From positions 7,478-62,758 of the forward strand of contig NZ_MSLS01000010.1 of assembly GCF_001940785.1 (NCBI RefSeq): 55,281 nt of DNA. Reading direction: 5' to 3'. This DNA comes from Bacillus sp. MRMR6 (GTDB lineage: Bacteria; Bacillota; Bacilli; Bacillales; Cytobacillaceae). The position numbers and the translations under genes were made by a program. Below are positions 43,803 through 52,916 of this stretch, piece after piece. The notes beneath the pieces are model-generated. The model was not told the DNA's origin, did no database searches, and saw only the letters and a list, made by a program, of their open reading frames with translations. Position 1 is the stretch's first letter; the number at the start of each line of letters is the position of its first letter.

Positions 43803-44024
43803 TGGTGGAATTGGTCATTTGTGACCAATTTCCTAAAAAAGTTAAATACCCCAATCCGTACCGGTAATTTGTGTTAAGATTCGCATAGCAGGTTAACTGA
43901 AAAAATAATCTTTTTAAAAGGTAGGTAATGATCGGGAGAGGGGAGTAGGTTAAAAATTGTTCATATAAGTAATAGACTTCTGGATGATTTTAGATTAAAA
44001 TCGGAAACAACAGAGGTGAAAAAG

Positions 44025-44291
44025 ATGATGATTTATAATGATAAGTCAGTTAATCGCTTAAAACGTGTAGAAGGTCAAATAAAAGGAATCTTAAGAATGA
44101 TGGACGAGGGTAAGGATTGTAAGGACGTTATTACTCAATTGTCTGCAGCTAGGTCAGCGATCGACCGTACGATTGCGGTTATTGTCAGTTCGAACCTAGA
44201 GCATTGCATTAGGGAATCCATCGAATCCGGAAATAATGATTCTTCAAAACTTGTTGAAGAAGCTGTAAATATGCTGGTAAAAAGTAGATAG
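44025..44291 (+). CDS. CsoR-family regulator, CstR-like (persulfide sensor)
   Basis: 88-residue, all-helical DUF156 repressor: VNRLKRVEGQIKGILRMMDEG is the DNA-binding/dimer helix. Two Cys are present, Cys32 (GKDCKDV) and Cys61 (NLEHCIRE), at the places of the two cysteines of S. aureus CstR. The His that CsoR uses for Cu(I) before the second Cys is Asn here (SSNLEHC), which points to persulfide rather than copper sensing. CstR represses sulfide/persulfide detoxification genes; none are adjacent. ATG after GAGGTG. Confidence 0.82.
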   Translation: MMIYNDKSVNRLKRVEGQIKGILRMMDEGKDCKDVITQLSAARSAIDRTIAVIVSSNLEHCIRESIESGNNDSSKLVEEAVNMLVKSR

Positions 44292-44409
44292 TAAGGGCAC
44301 GTAGACACTTTCCGTAATCAGTATATTCTGATTACGTTTTTTTATTTGAATAGTATTAAGGCAACCGTTGAAGTGTCCCAACATATGCTAATGAAAAAGG
44401 CGGGATCCT

Positions 44410-44901
44410 ATGTTTCACATCGTTAAGCCGGGTGATACGCTATATAAAATCTCTGTAGATTACCGCATTACTCTTGGGCAGCTTTATGCAGCAAATCCTG
44501 GAGTAAATTATCAGCAATTGTCTGTTGGACAAAAAATTAAAATCCCAGGTTTACCTGACCCTAATACAATTCCATATCAGATACAAATATCAATAGGGAA
44601 AAGAAAACTATCTTTATTTAATAACGGGAAATTAGTTAGAATTTTTCCAATCGCTGTCGGCAAGATGTTATCAGGGACACCAATCGGTGAATTTGTGATT
44701 GTAAACCGGCAAATGAATCCTGGAGGGCCCTATGGGGTTTTGTGGTTGTCATTATCCAAACAAGGATATGGCATTCACGGAACGAATGATCCTAGTTCAA
44801 TCGGCAAAGCAGTATCAAAAGGCTGTATAAGAATGTATAATCGAGATGTACTCCAACTTGCTGAATTAGTCCCAAACGGTACAAGAGTCACCATCAGATA
44901 A
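44410..44901 (+). CDS. ykuD: L,D-transpeptidase with LysM domain (YkuD-like)
   Basis: 163 residues. LysM domain (about 1-47: [30 protein letters not shown]) followed by a YkuD catalytic domain with the active-site pattern GIHGTN (His123) and SKGCIRM (nucleophile Cys139). No signal peptide, as with B. subtilis YkuD, which is 164 residues and spore-associated. Cross-links or anchors peptidoglycan. ATG follows GGCGGGAT. Terminator downstream. Confidence 0.92.
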   Translation: MFHIVKPGDTLYKISVDYRITLGQLYAANPGVNYQQLSVGQKIKIPGLPDPNTIPYQIQISIGKRKLSLFNNGKLVRIFPIAVGKMLSGTPIGEFVIVNRQMNPGGPYGVLWLSLSKQGYGIHGTNDPSSIGKAVSKGCIRMYNRDVLQLAELVPNGTRVTIR

Positions 44902-44906
44902 TGAAT

Positions 44907-44934
44907 AAAGCCGACTACTGCGGCTTTTTTTTTT
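44907..44934 (+). terminator. Terminator after ykuD
   Basis: AAAGCCG / CGGCTTT with seven-base loop and T-run. Confidence 0.9.
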
Positions 44935-44993
44935 CTAATGCCTGGTAGTATAATAGTAACTAGATTTGGATAGATAGAGAGGAGATTTTCTTT

Positions 44994-45926
44994 ATGAAAA
45001 AAGTCTATATCATTCATGAAAATAGGGAGTGGACCGTACACCTTACCAACCGTCTAGACCAACTACAGGTACCATATGAAGAATGGTATTTGGATGGAGG
45101 ACGCCTTGACCTCTCAAAAGAACCACCGGAAGGTATTTATTATAATCGTATGAGTGCCTCCTCTCACACAAGAGGACATCGATATGCACCTGAGTTCACA
45201 TTACAAGTTCTTGCTTGGCTTGAAGCTCACGGTAGAAAGGTTTTTAATGGAACGCGTGCACTTCAGCTTGAGATTAGCAAAGTACAACAATATCTCGAAT
45301 TAAAAAAGTTTGGTATACATACACCTCGTACCATTGCTACAGTTGGTAAGGAACAAATTATCGAGGCTGCAAATGAGTTTGATGGGGTACCCTTCATTAC
45401 AAAACACAATCGGGCAGGGAAAGGACTTGGAGTTCAGTTATTCCAATCGATTCCTGCGTTAAGAAATTATGTGGAAGGTCAGTCCTTTGAAGAGCCGATA
45501 GATGGTATAACGTTAATACAAGAATATATTCAGTCACCAGAAAATTGTATCATACGTTGTGAATTTGTCGGTGGGAAGTTTGTTTACGCAGTTAAGGTAG
45601 ATTCTAGTGGAGGATTTCAACTCTGCCCAGCGGATGCTTGTCAAATAGAGGATTTATTTTGCCCTATAGGTGAACAAACAGATGTAAAACCTAAATTTGA
45701 AATTCTTGAGACTTTTTCAAATCCCATTTTAAGAAATTATGAAAAGTTACTAGCTGCAAACGATATTCAAATTGCAGGTATTGAATTTATCCAAAATGCT
45801 GATGGAGAGATTTTTACATACGATATTAATACGAATACGAATTATAATGCCGATGCTGAAGCAAAGACGGAGAAGTATGGAATGCTTGAGTTAGCAAGAT
45901 TCTTAAGCACAGAGTTAAATAAGTGA
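44994..45926 (+). CDS. ATP-grasp ligase (RimK-like)
   Basis: 310 residues of the ATP-grasp superfamily. An N-terminal domain (about 1-95) precedes the ATP-grasp region: FITKHNRAGKGLGVQLF is the lysine/glycine loop over ATP, LIQEYI and IIRCEFVGGKFVYAVKV the adenine/ribose strand, and IEFIQNADGEIFTYDINTNTNYN the Mg-binding Glu/Asn residues. It joins a carboxylate to an amine or thiol; no substrate or partner gene is adjacent. ATG with GAGAGGAG upstream. Confidence 0.85.
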   Translation: MKKVYIIHENREWTVHLTNRLDQLQVPYEEWYLDGGRLDLSKEPPEGIYYNRMSASSHTRGHRYAPEFTLQVLAWLEAHGRKVFNGTRALQLEISKVQQYLELKKFGIHTPRTIATVGKEQIIEAANEFDGVPFITKHNRAGKGLGVQLFQSIPALRNYVEGQSFEEPIDGITLIQEYIQSPENCIIRCEFVGGKFVYAVKVDSSGGFQLCPADACQIEDLFCPIGEQTDVKPKFEILETFSNPILRNYEKLLAANDIQIAGIEFIQNADGEIFTYDINTNTNYNADAEAKTEKYGMLELARFLSTELNK

Positions 45927-45933
45927 TGCAGTA

Positions 45934-45970
45934 AGAAAAAGCTCTCCAAAGGTTGGAGAGCTTTTTTTGT
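45934..45970. terminator. Bidirectional terminator
   Basis: AAAAAGCTCTCCAA / TTGGAGAGCTTTTT stem between convergent ATP-grasp and YceI genes. Confidence 0.93.
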
Positions 45971-45976
45971 AAATAA

Positions 45977-46507
45977 TTATGCTTTAGCAGCTTGAATTTG
46001 CAAATTGATTTTTACTTTATCACCAACAAGAACGCCGCCAGTTTCTAATGCTGCATTCCAAACCAAACCATAGTCGGAGCGGTTGAGCGTTCCCTCTGCG
46101 CTGAAACCAACCTTTTCGTTACCCCAAGGGTCTTTACCTTGGCCTTCAAATGTTACAACAAAAGTTTCTTGTTTTGTAACGCCACGTAGAGATAAATCAC
46201 CAGTAGCTTTATATTCTCCCTCTTCTGTTTTTTCAATGTTAGTAGTCCGGAAGGTCATGTTTGGGTGAGTTTCAGCATCAAAGAAATCTGCTGAAACAAG
46301 GTGAGCATCACGGTCTTTATTACGTGTATCAACACTAGCAGTTTCAACTGAAAATTCAATGTTTGCAGATGTTAAATCTGTTGGATCTGCTTCGATAGTA
46401 GCGGTAAAGTTATGGAATGTTCCCTTTACATTTGCAATCATCATATGTCTTACTGAGAAATCTACGCTGCTGTGTGACGGATCAAGAGCCCATTTTGTTT
46501 TTGTCAT
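45977..46507 (-). CDS. YceI family lipocalin-like protein
   Basis: 176 residues, cytoplasmic form without signal peptide. MTKTKWALDPSHSSVDFSV, the FHNFTATIEADP strand pair, NKDRDAHLVSADFFDAETHP and FSAEGTLNRSDYGL are typical YceI motifs. The family forms a beta-barrel binding isoprenoids or other amphiphiles and is often induced by stress. GGAGGAG is placed well before the ATG. Expressed from a near-consensus promoter with an inverted-repeat operator on the start site. Confidence 0.9.
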   Translation of the reverse strand: MTKTKWALDPSHSSVDFSVRHMMIANVKGTFHNFTATIEADPTDLTSANIEFSVETASVDTRNKDRDAHLVSADFFDAETHPNMTFRTTNIEKTEEGEYKATGDLSLRGVTKQETFVVTFEGQGKDPWGNEKVGFSAEGTLNRSDYGLVWNAALETGGVLVGDKVKINLQIQAAKA

Positions 46508-46539
46508 TTTTTTCTCCTCCAGATTGTTTTTAATTTATT

Positions 46540-46572
46540 TATCTCGAAATTAAAATAACTTAATTCAAGATA
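46540..46572 (-). promoter_or_regulatory. Inverted-repeat operator at yceI start site
   Basis: TATCTCGAAATTAA (46540-46553) and TTAATTCAAGATA (46560-46572) are near-perfect inverted arms. TATCTCGAA half-sites resemble the MhqR-type MarR operator of B. subtilis, although there the arms abut. The repeat lies immediately downstream of the -10 box, a repressing position. Confidence 0.6.
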
Positions 46573-46573
46573 A

Positions 46574-46603
46574 ATTATATGTTGGAGGTCACTATATTGT
46601 CAA
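46574..46603 (-). promoter_or_regulatory. Promoter of yceI-like gene
   Basis: On the minus strand TTGACA (46598-46603), an 18-base spacer, and TATAAT (46574-46579): perfect consensus boxes. Start site inferred near 46567, inside the operator. Confidence 0.82.
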
Positions 46604-46716
46604 ACATTTTTTATTTAATTTTTACAAGTAGCGGAGGGCAACTAATTATTAGATGGAATGAAACTAGGTGTTAGTCAAATACTATAACTACCTAGCCATA
46701 TTGAGAGGATTTAATT

Positions 46717-47559
46717 ATGAAGAAGAAAAAAAATACAATACCCTTTGTTTTGCTGCTAATGATTCATACAGCACTTTTGGTATTTACCTTTCATAAGAAT
46801 AAACAAAGAAAAAAGTTATTCGTTTTATTAATGTCTAATATTGGGGTTGCCTACTTATTCGAATATATTGTTTTAAATATATTTAATGCTTATACCTATA
46901 AACCGAAAATCATGAAAAAACCGTTTTTTGATGATATTGTGGGAGCCATTTTATCTCAAGCCATTTTTGTTCCGTTCACAGCGGTTTTCTTAACCTCAGT
47001 AAAAATAGGTTGGATCGGAAAGTTTATCGGCGGCTTGTACTTTTCAATTGTAGAGTTAATTTTTGTACGACTAAAAATTTTTAAAAAGCATTGGTGGAAA
47101 ACGATTTACACACTTATCTTAATACCGGTGTATTTTAAATTTAGTGATTTGTGGAACTGGGGATTAAATCAGAAATTTAGGGGCTTAAGAGTAATGTCAT
47201 TATTTTTAATGATGATGGTTACTGAGGCCAATGTATTATTTTTATTCGCAGCTACTCGAAAATTCCGATTTGGAATTGGGAAGTTTCATTCTTGGAAAGA
47301 ACATTTTGTGATTGTTCCTCTATATGCGATCGCAACGTCCCTAATGTCGACGATCATTTTGTTGAGGGAAAACACTTGGAGAAAAAAGTTTACTGCCCTT
47401 TTATCAAGTATTGTCCTAAACACTTTCTTTAAAAAAATAAAACTGTTAAGGAGTAAAATTCATTGGTTGGAGTTCATCCTGATTAGAATCATCCTAATTA
47501 CCGTATACGGGATTTTTAGAGACTTTGTGTTTGAAAATGAGAAAGAAGAAACTGAATGA
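46717..47559 (+). CDS. Hypothetical multi-spanning membrane protein
   Basis: 280 residues with about seven hydrophobic segments and many basic loops (KNKQRKKLF, KIFKKHWWKTI, ENTWRKKFT). Trp/Phe-rich loops HWWKTIYTL and FSDLWNWGLNQKF are notable. No signal for a known family. ATG preceded by TGAGAGGATT. Likely monocistronic; a weak CGCC-TTTAG-GGCG hairpin follows. Confidence 0.65.
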   Translation: MKKKKNTIPFVLLLMIHTALLVFTFHKNKQRKKLFVLLMSNIGVAYLFEYIVLNIFNAYTYKPKIMKKPFFDDIVGAILSQAIFVPFTAVFLTSVKIGWIGKFIGGLYFSIVELIFVRLKIFKKHWWKTIYTLILIPVYFKFSDLWNWGLNQKFRGLRVMSLFLMMMVTEANVLFLFAATRKFRFGIGKFHSWKEHFVIVPLYAIATSLMSTIILLRENTWRKKFTALLSSIVLNTFFKKIKLLRSKIHWLEFILIRIILITVYGIFRDFVFENEKEETE

Positions 47560-47768
47560 GAAGAAACGAGGATGGTTAGGGTAAATAAATATAAAAAAAC
47601 GCCTTTAGGGCGAAGAATGTATTGTTTACAGATTAGAGCTATGTTAAAATAAATTTTAGTTTAAGTTTGATTTGATTACACCAGCATGATATACCCCTTA
47701 TTATAATTTTACCACATAGTTTTTTGGTTGTCAAATAAAAGGACATAATTTTTCTGGGGAGTGATTTT

Positions 47769-50093
47769 ATGAGTGATGTGCAGAGAAATAACTGGAAAGA
47801 CGAACAAAACCGGGTAAATTTTATATTAAAGCAAATAAAGAGCAAGGTTGATAAACTCCAGAAAAGTAGTGGTAAGATTAGGACCGATGTTCTTGATATT
47901 CGGAAACTCTTTTGGGAGGATGTAACCGTTAATTTTGATGAACCTGACGACAAAATAGAATCAGCTGCTAGTATTAAGCAGCAGGCCGAATTATTATCAG
48001 AACGAGAACGGACATATCGGCAAGTGGATCAGCAGCTTAATACTTTGAGCAGGCTATATTCATCACCATACTTTGGCCGAATTGATTTCAAAGAAAATGG
48101 TGAAGCAAAAGCGGATCAAATTTATCTTGGTATTTCTTCCTTTATGGATGAAGATGATCAAGATTTTCTAATCTACGATTGGCGGGCACCCATTTCTAGT
48201 TTATATTATGATTTCTCACCAGGGTCTGCCCAGTACAAAACATTAGATGGCTTGATAGAAGGGGAAATGGAACTAAAAAGGCAGTTCATTATTAGAACAG
48301 GTGAAATAAAGGCCATGTTCGAAACAGGTGTAACCATCGGTGATGAGATGCTGCAGGAGGTACTTGGGAATAACGCAAATACTCAAATGAAGAGTATTGT
48401 AGCTACCATTCAACAAGAACAAAATAAGATTATTCGTAATGAAAAGAGCAGGCTGCTAATTGTTCAAGGCGTGGCAGGAAGCGGTAAAACTTCTGCTGCC
48501 CTGCAAAGGGTCGCCTATTTACTTTATCGCTACCGAGACACGATAAAATCAGAAAATATTATGCTCTTTTCTCCCAACCCTTTGTTTAATAGTTATGTTG
48601 CAACTGTGCTTCCTGAGTTAGGTGAAGAAAATATGCAGCAAGTAACATTTATGGAATATTTACACCATCGCATTGGGAAAGGCGTCGTAGTTGAAGATGC
48701 TTTTGATCAGATGGAATACTTACTTAATGGTGAGATAAATCAAGAGGGGTATCACACAAGGGTAGAAGGAATACGTTTCAAGGGAAGCCTAACATTTAAG
48801 AATATCATTGATCAGTTCGTGGTTGAATTATCAAAAAGGGGACTTCTTTTTAAAGATTTACACTTCCGTGGTGAAGTGTTCATTTCGAAAGAGGATATCT
48901 ATGACCATTTTTACTCGCTAGATAAAGATATAAGCATCCCCAACCGGATGGAACACGTAAAGGAATGGCTTCTTAGGGAACTTAAAAGAAAAGTAAGGAA
49001 GGAACGTGTCGAAAGCTGGGTGGAGGAAGAAATTCAATTCCTCGACAAGGAAGATTACTTAGAGGCTTTTAAGAAGCTGCAAGAAAAAAGCCGATATACT
49101 GATAATAGTTTTGATGATTTCGCTCAGGAACAAAAGCTGCTTGCTGAGATGGTCGTAAAAGAGAAGTTTAAGCCCTTATTTAAACGAGTAAAAAGGTTGA
49201 AATTTATTGACACTCTAGGGCTTTATCATATGTTGTTTGAAAAGGGGATAAATCATCAGGAAATACTACTTGATCAGTGGGAGCAAATCTGTAATCAAAC
49301 CATTAATCAGTTGACCAATCATTCACTGTCATACGAGGATGCGACTTCCTATGTTTATTTAATGGATTTAATCGAGGGGCGAAAATCAAACACAGGAATA
49401 CGACATATTTTTGTTGATGAGGCTCAGGATTATACACCATTTCAGTTTGCATATCTTCAAAAGCTCTTTCCATATAGTAAAATGACCTTGCTCGGGGATT
49501 TTAACCAAGCTATTTTTTCAGGTGCAACCGGATCAGAAAATGCCTTGACGGATTTATTAGAAGAAGGAGAAGATACTGAGAGAATTGTCTTATCTAAGAC
49601 CTACCGTTCTACTAAAGAAATTGTTGAGTTTACCAGCAGTTTAATTGATGGTGGTGAATGGATAGAACCTTTCAATCGAAAAGGAACAAAACCAGCAGTT
49701 AAAAAGGCTGTTCAGCCCTTAAACCATTTAATTGCAAGCAAAATAAGGGAGTTTCAAGATAAAGGACACAGGACAATTGCAGTAATCTGCAGGACAGCAA
49801 ATGATAGTAAAAAAGTGTATACCGATTTAAAGAAAGAAGTTTCCCTGCATTTAATTGAGAAGGGGACCCTATCATATGAGAAAGGGATTCTTGTCATTCC
49901 TTCCTATCTGGCTAAGGGTATAGAATTTGATGCTGTTATTATTTCGGACATCTCACTGTATTCAAACGAAAGTGAAAGAAAGTTGTTTTACACGGTATGC
50001 ACAAGAGCCATGCATGAACTGTATATGTTTACCACAGGTGATATTAGTCCTTTAATGAGGACAACATCGAGGGAATTGTTTTATTATGATTGA
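47769..50093 (+). CDS. helD: RNA polymerase recycling motor HelD (superfamily 1 helicase-like)
   Basis: 774 residues, the length of B. subtilis HelD/YvgS. N-terminal antiparallel coiled coil (about 1-85) inserts into the RNA polymerase secondary channel; DFLIYDWRAPISSLYYDFSPG is a HelD signature. Walker A GVAGSGKT near residue 234, Walker B IFVDEAQDYTPFQ, LLGDFNQAIFSG and LSKTYRSTKEI are the SF1A motifs, interrupted by the HelD-specific domain (about 330-520). Removes stalled RNA polymerase from DNA using ATP. GGGGAGTG before the ATG. Confidence 0.93.
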   Translation: MSDVQRNNWKDEQNRVNFILKQIKSKVDKLQKSSGKIRTDVLDIRKLFWEDVTVNFDEPDDKIESAASIKQQAELLSERERTYRQVDQQLNTLSRLYSSPYFGRIDFKENGEAKADQIYLGISSFMDEDDQDFLIYDWRAPISSLYYDFSPGSAQYKTLDGLIEGEMELKRQFIIRTGEIKAMFETGVTIGDEMLQEVLGNNANTQMKSIVATIQQEQNKIIRNEKSRLLIVQGVAGSGKTSAALQRVAYLLYRYRDTIKSENIMLFSPNPLFNSYVATVLPELGEENMQQVTFMEYLHHRIGKGVVVEDAFDQMEYLLNGEINQEGYHTRVEGIRFKGSLTFKNIIDQFVVELSKRGLLFKDLHFRGEVFISKEDIYDHFYSLDKDISIPNRMEHVKEWLLRELKRKVRKERVESWVEEEIQFLDKEDYLEAFKKLQEKSRYTDNSFDDFAQEQKLLAEMVVKEKFKPLFKRVKRLKFIDTLGLYHMLFEKGINHQEILLDQWEQICNQTINQLTNHSLSYEDATSYVYLMDLIEGRKSNTGIRHIFVDEAQDYTPFQFAYLQKLFPYSKMTLLGDFNQAIFSGATGSENALTDLLEEGEDTERIVLSKTYRSTKEIVEFTSSLIDGGEWIEPFNRKGTKPAVKKAVQPLNHLIASKIREFQDKGHRTIAVICRTANDSKKVYTDLKKEVSLHLIEKGTLSYEKGILVIPSYLAKGIEFDAVIISDISLYSNESERKLFYTVCTRAMHELYMFTTGDISPLMRTTSRELFYYD

Positions 50094-50098
50094 AAATA

Positions 50099-50130
50099 AA
50101 AGCGGCGGCTAACTCTAGTCGCCGCTTTAA
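50099..50130 (+). terminator. Terminator-like hairpin after helD
   Basis: AAAGCGGCG / CGCCGCTTT stem with a 12-base loop and only a short T-run, so weak or acting for both sides. Confidence 0.7.
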
Positions 50131-50211
50131 CTAATCTAGTATTCCTTAATCACGGAGATTTCGAATAGAATAATAATGGAAGCTCTGTTAATAGCTGCCT
50201 GTGGGGTTTTA

Positions 50212-50352
50212 TTAGTTAGTGACTTTCCATTGTTTTTGTACCTGTTCTAACGCGATTCGGTATATCTCTTCTTCGGGGGTATTGTGATGGGTTATTACAT
50301 TTGTCAAATAGCTTTTTCCTTCATACGTAACGAGTACATGAACTTGTTGCAT
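50212..50352 (-). CDS. BA3454-family small stress-response protein
   Basis: 46 residues: MQQVHVLVTYEGKSYLTNV, then THHNTPEEEIYRIALEQVQ and KQWKV. The pattern of two beta strands and one helix, and these residues, fit the BA3454 family of small Bacillus stress proteins as I remember it. AAAGGTG lies before the ATG. Function unknown beyond the association with stress. Confidence 0.75.
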   Translation of the reverse strand: MQQVHVLVTYEGKSYLTNVITHHNTPEEEIYRIALEQVQKQWKVTN

Positions 50353-50424
50353 CTACAATCACCTTTCTTTCAATAAAATTGAACTATTCGAAAATAGAAT
50401 TAATTACGGAGGATAACCCTTTTG

Positions 50425-50886
50425 ATGTATTTTGAAGAAATTACAAAAGAAACACTCTATATAGCTCTTGAAATTGTAAATTCAAACCACAACTATAACG
50501 TGTTTGAAAATGGTATTCGTACTAGAACTTTATCAGATATCGAAAATGAATTTAGTAATCCAGCTACAACATCAGTTTTCATTAAATTAGAGGATACCTA
50601 TATAGGGGTTCTAGATTACCTAATGGAAAATCCGAAAGACAATTGTCCGTGGCTAGGACTGATAATGATTCATGTTGATTACCAAGGGTTTGGATTTGGA
50701 GCACATGCGTATGCTCTTTACGAAAATGAAATGCGTAAACGAGGTGTGAAAAATGTTCGCCTAGGTATGCTAGGTGAAAACCTTAAAGCAGCACAATTCT
50801 GGAACTCATTGGGATTTCTTTATATTAAAACAGAATTAAATGACAATTGCAAGAAAATTTTGTTTTTTGAGAAAACTTTACCATAA
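50425..50886 (+). CDS. GNAT-family N-acetyltransferase
   Basis: 153 residues, GNAT fold. The acetyl-CoA-binding loop reads HVDYQGFGFGAHAYALYE (Q-x-x-G-x-G/A), followed by NVRLGMLGENLKAAQFWNSLGF, the conserved beta5/alpha4 region. Acceptor substrate unknown. ATG at 50425 with GGAGG ten bases upstream. Confidence 0.87.
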   Translation: MYFEEITKETLYIALEIVNSNHNYNVFENGIRTRTLSDIENEFSNPATTSVFIKLEDTYIGVLDYLMENPKDNCPWLGLIMIHVDYQGFGFGAHAYALYENEMRKRGVKNVRLGMLGENLKAAQFWNSLGFLYIKTELNDNCKKILFFEKTLP

Positions 50887-50909
50887 AAAAAGCTTCCGCC
50901 GGGAAGCCT
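50885..50909. terminator. Terminator between GNAT and small minus-strand gene
   Basis: GCTTCC / GGAAGC hairpin; a seven-base T-run on the minus strand makes it strongest for that side. Confidence 0.8.
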
Positions 50910-51138
50910 ATACTTCTACTAACATAAATTCTTCGACAAATTGCTGGACAAGAAACTTGTCGATCTTATTTTTTCTTAATTTTGTTTCAGCGGATAATAT
51001 ATAGGATTGTGTTTTAACGTTCCGCTTTAAATCTCTTATAGAAATATCACCATTCAATAATTGAATGGCTTTTTCTTTGATGTCTTGACTCTTAGAAGAC
51101 TGATACAGCAGAAAAGCAATACAGGTAACTTTATCCAC
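50908..51138 (-). CDS. Small hypothetical helical protein, 76 residues
   Basis: Helical, Lys-rich: KVTCIAFLLYQSSKSQDIK, QLLNGDISIRDLKRNVKTQ and KIDKFLVQQFVEEFMLVEV. No membrane segment and no recognised domain. The GTG at 51138 sits eight bases after AAGGAG; TTG/GTG codons just upstream are too close to that site. Its own terminator follows. Confidence 0.62.
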   Translation of the reverse strand: MDKVTCIAFLLYQSSKSQDIKEKAIQLLNGDISIRDLKRNVKTQSYILSAETKLRKNKIDKFLVQQFVEEFMLVEV

Positions 51139-51334
51139 AATCAACACTCCTTATATCAAGAATCGTACATTTCTTAATTATTTCGACTTCTATTTTAAAA
51201 AATCCTGCAAATTTTCAGAAAATACATTTAAATTGTCAATTAGTGTTTTAAACTGTATGAAAGTCGTCATTTATTGTGGCTGGACTGTCCGATCGATAAT
51301 AAAAGTTTAAAATTCAATTGAATTCAGTAGAATA

Positions 51335-51363
51335 TTGCTTAATTGACGTGATTTTAATATAAT
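51335..51363 (+). promoter_or_regulatory. Promoter of asnS
   Basis: TTGCTT (51335-51340), 17-base spacer, TATAAT (51358-51363). Start inferred near 51370, giving a leader of about 90 bases. Confidence 0.65.
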
Positions 51364-51381
51364 ATTGAAGGGATAATAACA

Positions 51382-51462
51382 ATGTATATCATGGAAGTTA
51401 CCTTTCATCCCCTTGGGAATGGAAGGTTTTTTTACATAAGATTTGGAGGTCATAAACAATGA
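51382..51462 (+). CDS. Candidate leader peptide upstream of asnS
   Basis: ATG with AAGGGAT upstream opens a 26-codon frame beginning [14 protein letters not shown] and ending at a TGA that overlaps the asnS ATG (ATGA). The frame runs through the terminator hairpin at 51401-51433, so ribosomes on it would melt the stem. It contains one Asn codon (AAT) in the hairpin's 3' arm. Translation is not proven. Confidence 0.4.
   Translation: MYIMEVTFHPLGNGRFFYIRFGGHKQ
51401..51433 (+). terminator. Attenuator-type terminator in asnS leader
   Basis: CCTTTCATCCC / GGGAATGGAAGG stem (one bulge) followed by seven T, between the promoter and asnS. No T-box specifier, AGAA or UGGNACCGCG element is visible upstream. 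Confidence 0.8.
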
Positions 51463-52850
51463 AAACTGCCTTAATTAAGGAGTTATACAGAAATACAGAT
51501 CAGTTTATTGGTCAGCAAGTTGAACTATCTGGATGGATTCGAACCATCCGGGATTCTAAAACCTTTGGTTTCATTGAGTTAAATGATGGAAGTTTCTTTA
51601 AAGGTGTTCAAATCGTTTTCGACGAACAGCTAGGAAACTTTAAAGAAATCACGAAACTGCCGATTAGTTCTACTATTAAAGTGCTAGGAGACTTTATACA
51701 TACTCCACAAGCAAAACAGCCCTTTGAAATCAAAGCAACTAGTATTATGATTGAAGGAACGTCAACAACGGACTACCCATTGCAAAAGAAAAAACATTCA
51801 TTTGAGTACTTAAGAACAATTGCTCATCTAAGACCAAGAACAAATACTTTCTCAGCTGTATTCCGTGTAAGATCTTTAGCATCTTATGCAATCCACAAGT
51901 TCTTTCAAGATAAAGGTTATGTGTATGTACATTCTCCAATTATCACAGGTAGTGATACTGAGGGGGCTGGAGAAATGTTCCGCATTACAACACTAGATCT
52001 GGACAATCTCCCTAAAAACGAAGAAGGAAAAACTGACTTAACGAAGGACTTCTTTAATAAAGAAACAAATTTGACAGTAAGTGGGCAATTGTCGGCTGAA
52101 GCTTTTGCGTTAGCATTCCGAAATGTTTATACATTTGGTCCAACGTTTAGAGCTGAAAACTCTAATACAGCAAGACATGCGGCTGAATTCTGGATGATTG
52201 AACCGGAACTTGCATTTGCAGAACTCCCAGATATAATGGACCTCGCTGAAGAGATGGTTAAGTATGTAATTGGTTATGTGCTGGAGCATGCTCCAGAGGA
52301 AATGAACTTCTTCAACAGCTTTATTGAGAAGGGTTTATTAGATCGTTTAAATAATGCACATACGTCCGAATTTGTTCGTGTAACATATACGGAAGCAATT
52401 TCGATTTTAAAGGAATCGGGAGAAAAGTTTTCATACCCAGTTGAGTGGGGCTTGGACCTGCAAACAGAGCATGAGCGTTTCCTTTGTGAAAAAGTGTTTA
52501 ACAAACCAATCTTTGTTACCGACTATCCAAAAGAAATAAAAGCTTTTTATATGAGGCTTAATGAAGATGAGAAAACAGTAGCAGCCACAGATTTACTAGT
52601 ACCTGGTATAGGAGAGTTAATAGGTGGAAGCCAGCGTGAAGAACGTGAAGATATCTTAACTGCGAAGATTAACGAACTTGGTATGAATGAGGAAGATTAC
52701 TGGTGGTATCTTGAATTAAGAAAGTATGGCGGAACAAAACATTCGGGTTATGGGTTAGGTTTTGAGAGATTGATTATGTATCTGACTGGAATGACAAACA
52801 TTAGAGATGTGATCCCATTCCCAAGAACTACAGGGAATGCAGATTTTTAA
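51459..52850 (+). CDS. asnS: Asparaginyl-tRNA synthetase
   Basis: 463 residues, class IIb. N-terminal OB-fold anticodon-binding domain (about 1-115: [24 protein letters not shown]), motif 1 around [19 protein letters not shown], motif 2 [21 protein letters not shown], motif 3 GFGLGFERL-type [15 protein letters not shown]. The long insert ahead of motif 2 and the 463-residue size fit the AsnRS subtype common in clostridia and some bacilli rather than the 430-residue B. subtilis AsnS. GGAGG before the ATG. Confidence 0.94.
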   Translation: MKTALIKELYRNTDQFIGQQVELSGWIRTIRDSKTFGFIELNDGSFFKGVQIVFDEQLGNFKEITKLPISSTIKVLGDFIHTPQAKQPFEIKATSIMIEGTSTTDYPLQKKKHSFEYLRTIAHLRPRTNTFSAVFRVRSLASYAIHKFFQDKGYVYVHSPIITGSDTEGAGEMFRITTLDLDNLPKNEEGKTDLTKDFFNKETNLTVSGQLSAEAFALAFRNVYTFGPTFRAENSNTARHAAEFWMIEPELAFAELPDIMDLAEEMVKYVIGYVLEHAPEEMNFFNSFIEKGLLDRLNNAHTSEFVRVTYTEAISILKESGEKFSYPVEWGLDLQTEHERFLCEKVFNKPIFVTDYPKEIKAFYMRLNEDEKTVAATDLLVPGIGELIGGSQREEREDILTAKINELGMNEEDYWWYLELRKYGGTKHSGYGLGFERLIMYLTGMTNIRDVIPFPRTTGNADF

Positions 52851-52863
52851 ATAAAGAAAAAAC

Positions 52864-52902
52864 AAAAAAGAAGACCATTTTATGGAATGGGTCTTCTTTT
52901 TT
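52864..52902. terminator. Terminator after asnS, bidirectional
   Basis: AAAAAAGAAGACCATT / AATGGGTCTTCTTTTTT stem with six-base loop. Confidence 0.92.
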
Positions 52903-52916
52903 AGTTTGAAAATGGT

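Noticed and set aside
43803..43836. GGTCA-TTTG-TGACC dyad as terminator or Fnr site
   Set aside because: There is no T-run after it, and the half-sites have the inverse order of an Fnr palindrome; left as an unexplained dyad after the PLP-enzyme gene.
51180..51400. T-box riboswitch before asnS
   Set aside because: No AG-bulge, specifier loop or T-box sequence can be found; only the terminator is present.
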